A stretch of 14,692 nt of DNA. Origin: CAZNNH01 sp964574335. Lineage in GTDB: Bacteria > Acidobacteriota > Vicinamibacteria > Fen-336. The DNA lies in the NCBI GenBank assembly GCA_964574335.1, contig CAZNNH010000160.1, forward strand, positions 1-14,692. The letters are read 5' to 3'. Positions 13,824 to 14,692 of this stretch are shown here, in pieces. Every line of letters begins with the position of its first letter. Within the stretch, counting starts at the first letter, position 1. The notes under the pieces were generated by a model. It saw only the letters and a program-made list of their open reading frames with translations. It was not told the DNA's origin and ran no database searches. The position numbers and the translations under genes were made by a program.

Positions 13824-13847
13824 GCGAGCGTGGGGTACCATGGCGCC

Positions 13848-14636
13848 GTGGGCGAGCAGCCGAGGTCCCTGGTCCGGGAGCTGCGCTGGCCGGCGGTGGT
13901 GGTCCTGCTGGGCCTCCTGGCGCTGCTCGGCGTCCGCCAGATCACCCACGGCGGCCGGGAAGCGGCGCTGGCCGCCGTCGACAGGCTGGGCACCACGGCC
14001 GTCGACATTGCGGAGCGCCTCCGGAGCGGCCACATCACCACCACGTTCACCGCCTCGATCCCCAAGCTCGAGAAGGGCGGGGGGACGCGACTGGAGCTGG
14101 CGGCGTTCGAGGCCACCGAGCTGTTCACCCGCGAAGACGAGCGCACGGTCCTCTTCGACCTCTTCTCGCTGGGCTCGACCATCTCCGAGATTCGGGTCCC
14201 CGTGACCTACCGGTACCACCTGCGCCTGCGGGACCCCTGGCGGCTCGAGGTGTTCGAGGACCGCCAGGAGTGCCTGGTCCACGCCCCGGCGATCCGCGCC
14301 AGCCTCCCCCCGGCGATCCACACCGACCGCATGCAGAAGCGCAGTCAGAGAGGCTGGCTACGCTTCGACGCCAGGGAGCAGATGGAGGCGCTGGAGCGCA
14401 GCATCACCCCCACGCTCCAGGAGCGCGCCGAGCACCCCGACCACATCGAGCTGGTGCGCGAGCGCTGCCGGCAGCGGGTGGCCGAGTTCGTGCGCGGCTT
14501 CCTGCTGCGCGAGGACCACTGGCGCCGGGACCGGTTCCTGGCCATCCGCGTCGTCTTCGCGGACGAAGACACGGGCCAAGCTCCCGAGACGCCGACCCTG
14601 ATCTACAGCGACGTCGATACGCGGCGCCCGAAATGA
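13848..14636 (+). CDS. Single-pass membrane-anchored protein, possibly DUF4230-like
   Basis: 262 residues. A short N-terminus (MGEQPRSLVRELRW) is followed by one hydrophobic helix at about 15-29 (AVVVLLGLLALLGV), then a soluble domain to the end, so it is probably anchored in the inner membrane with the bulk outside the cytoplasm by the positive-inside rule. The soluble part alternates beta-rich stretches (ITTTFTASIPKLEK, ISEIRVPVTYRYHLRL) with a charged helical region (about 175-235: AREQMEALERSITPTLQERA and on). The layout of one helix, a strand-rich middle and a C-terminal helix recalls DUF4230 proteins, a weak resemblance I cannot confirm. GTG 13848 places the helix at the usual distance; GTG 13830 is an in-frame alternative. 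It follows cdd by 44 bases on the same strand. No function is proposed. Confidence 0.75.
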   Translation: MGEQPRSLVRELRWPAVVVLLGLLALLGVRQITHGGREAALAAVDRLGTTAVDIAERLRSGHITTTFTASIPKLEKGGGTRLELAAFEATELFTREDERTVLFDLFSLGSTISEIRVPVTYRYHLRLRDPWRLEVFEDRQECLVHAPAIRASLPPAIHTDRMQKRSQRGWLRFDAREQMEALERSITPTLQERAEHPDHIELVRERCRQRVAEFVRGFLLREDHWRRDRFLAIRVVFADEDTGQAPETPTLIYSDVDTRRPK

Positions 14637-14656
14637 GTTCGGTCGCCGCTATCAAG

Positions 14657-14676
14657 CGGGGGGCTCCCGCCCCCCG
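14657..14676 (+). terminator. GC-rich hairpin at the end of the operon
   Basis: CGGGGGGC pairs perfectly with GCCCCCCG across a TCCC loop, beginning 21 bases after the last stop codon. The position fits an end-of-operon terminator, but ATCC and more C follow instead of a T-run. It may be a U-less hairpin or a copy of a dispersed GC-rich intergenic repeat. Confidence 0.45.
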
Positions 14677-14692
14677 ATCCCCCGGACCCGAA

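Noticed and set aside
1..14692. Mobile elements, CRISPR arrays, tRNA or rRNA genes
   Set aside because: No transposase or integrase motifs, no regularly spaced direct repeats beyond the coding KPKA and AVSKKK repeats, and no cloverleaf or rRNA-like sequence was seen.

Overview
The window is a very GC-rich bacterial segment with dense gene packing, frequent GTG starts and mostly 1- or 4-base gene overlaps. It appears to be a metagenomic or draft scaffold. It carries a 10-N and a 100-N gap, and the 100-N gap is flanked by the same 55-mer on both sides, the mark of a k=55 de Bruijn assembly join. A PfaC-type polyunsaturated fatty acid synthase subunit in a high-GC genome points to an uncultured soil, sediment or marine lineage such as Myxococcota or a neighbouring phylum. 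The sequence alone does not fix the taxon.

Bases 1-3411 (+ strand): the 3' end of a PfaC-like synthase gene with four FabA-type hot-dog domains, its upstream part lying outside the window; then a 67-residue zinc-ribbon protein; then a lysine/alanine/proline-rich, histone H1-like protein split by the 100-N gap. Removing the gap and one copy of the 55-mer restores a clean 140-residue frame.

Bases 3518-9246 (- strand, reading right to left): an EAL cyclic-di-GMP phosphodiesterase with a degenerate GGDEF half, a WYL-domain regulator, QueF (queuosine precursor reductase), a monofunctional proline dehydrogenase, and two tandem zinc-dependent medium-chain dehydrogenases. From queF to the first dehydrogenase, start and stop codons overlap (ATGA, TGATG), so these genes are almost certainly co-translated. 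The EAL and WYL genes precede them with 64- and 37-base gaps.

Bases 9247-9455: a divergent intergenic region with candidate back-to-back promoters and a foldable leader.

Bases 9456-14636 (+ strand): a small zinc-ribbon protein followed by a nucleoside-salvage operon (pyrimidine-nucleoside phosphorylase, CNT-family transporter, purine nucleoside phosphorylase, cytidine deaminase) with 5- and 13-base gaps and then 4-base overlaps. A membrane-anchored protein of unknown function follows. The transporter imports nucleosides, the deaminase converts cytidine to uridine, and the two phosphorylases release bases and (deoxy)ribose-1-phosphate. No deoB, deoC or dedicated repressor is present inside the window.

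I found no mobile element, phage gene, CRISPR array, tRNA or rRNA, and no gene-free stretch longer than about 210 bases. Most of the window is recognisable metabolism. The less ordinary items are the dehydratase architecture, the H1-like protein, the queF-proline dehydrogenase-dehydrogenase operon, and two assembly defects that alter gene models.
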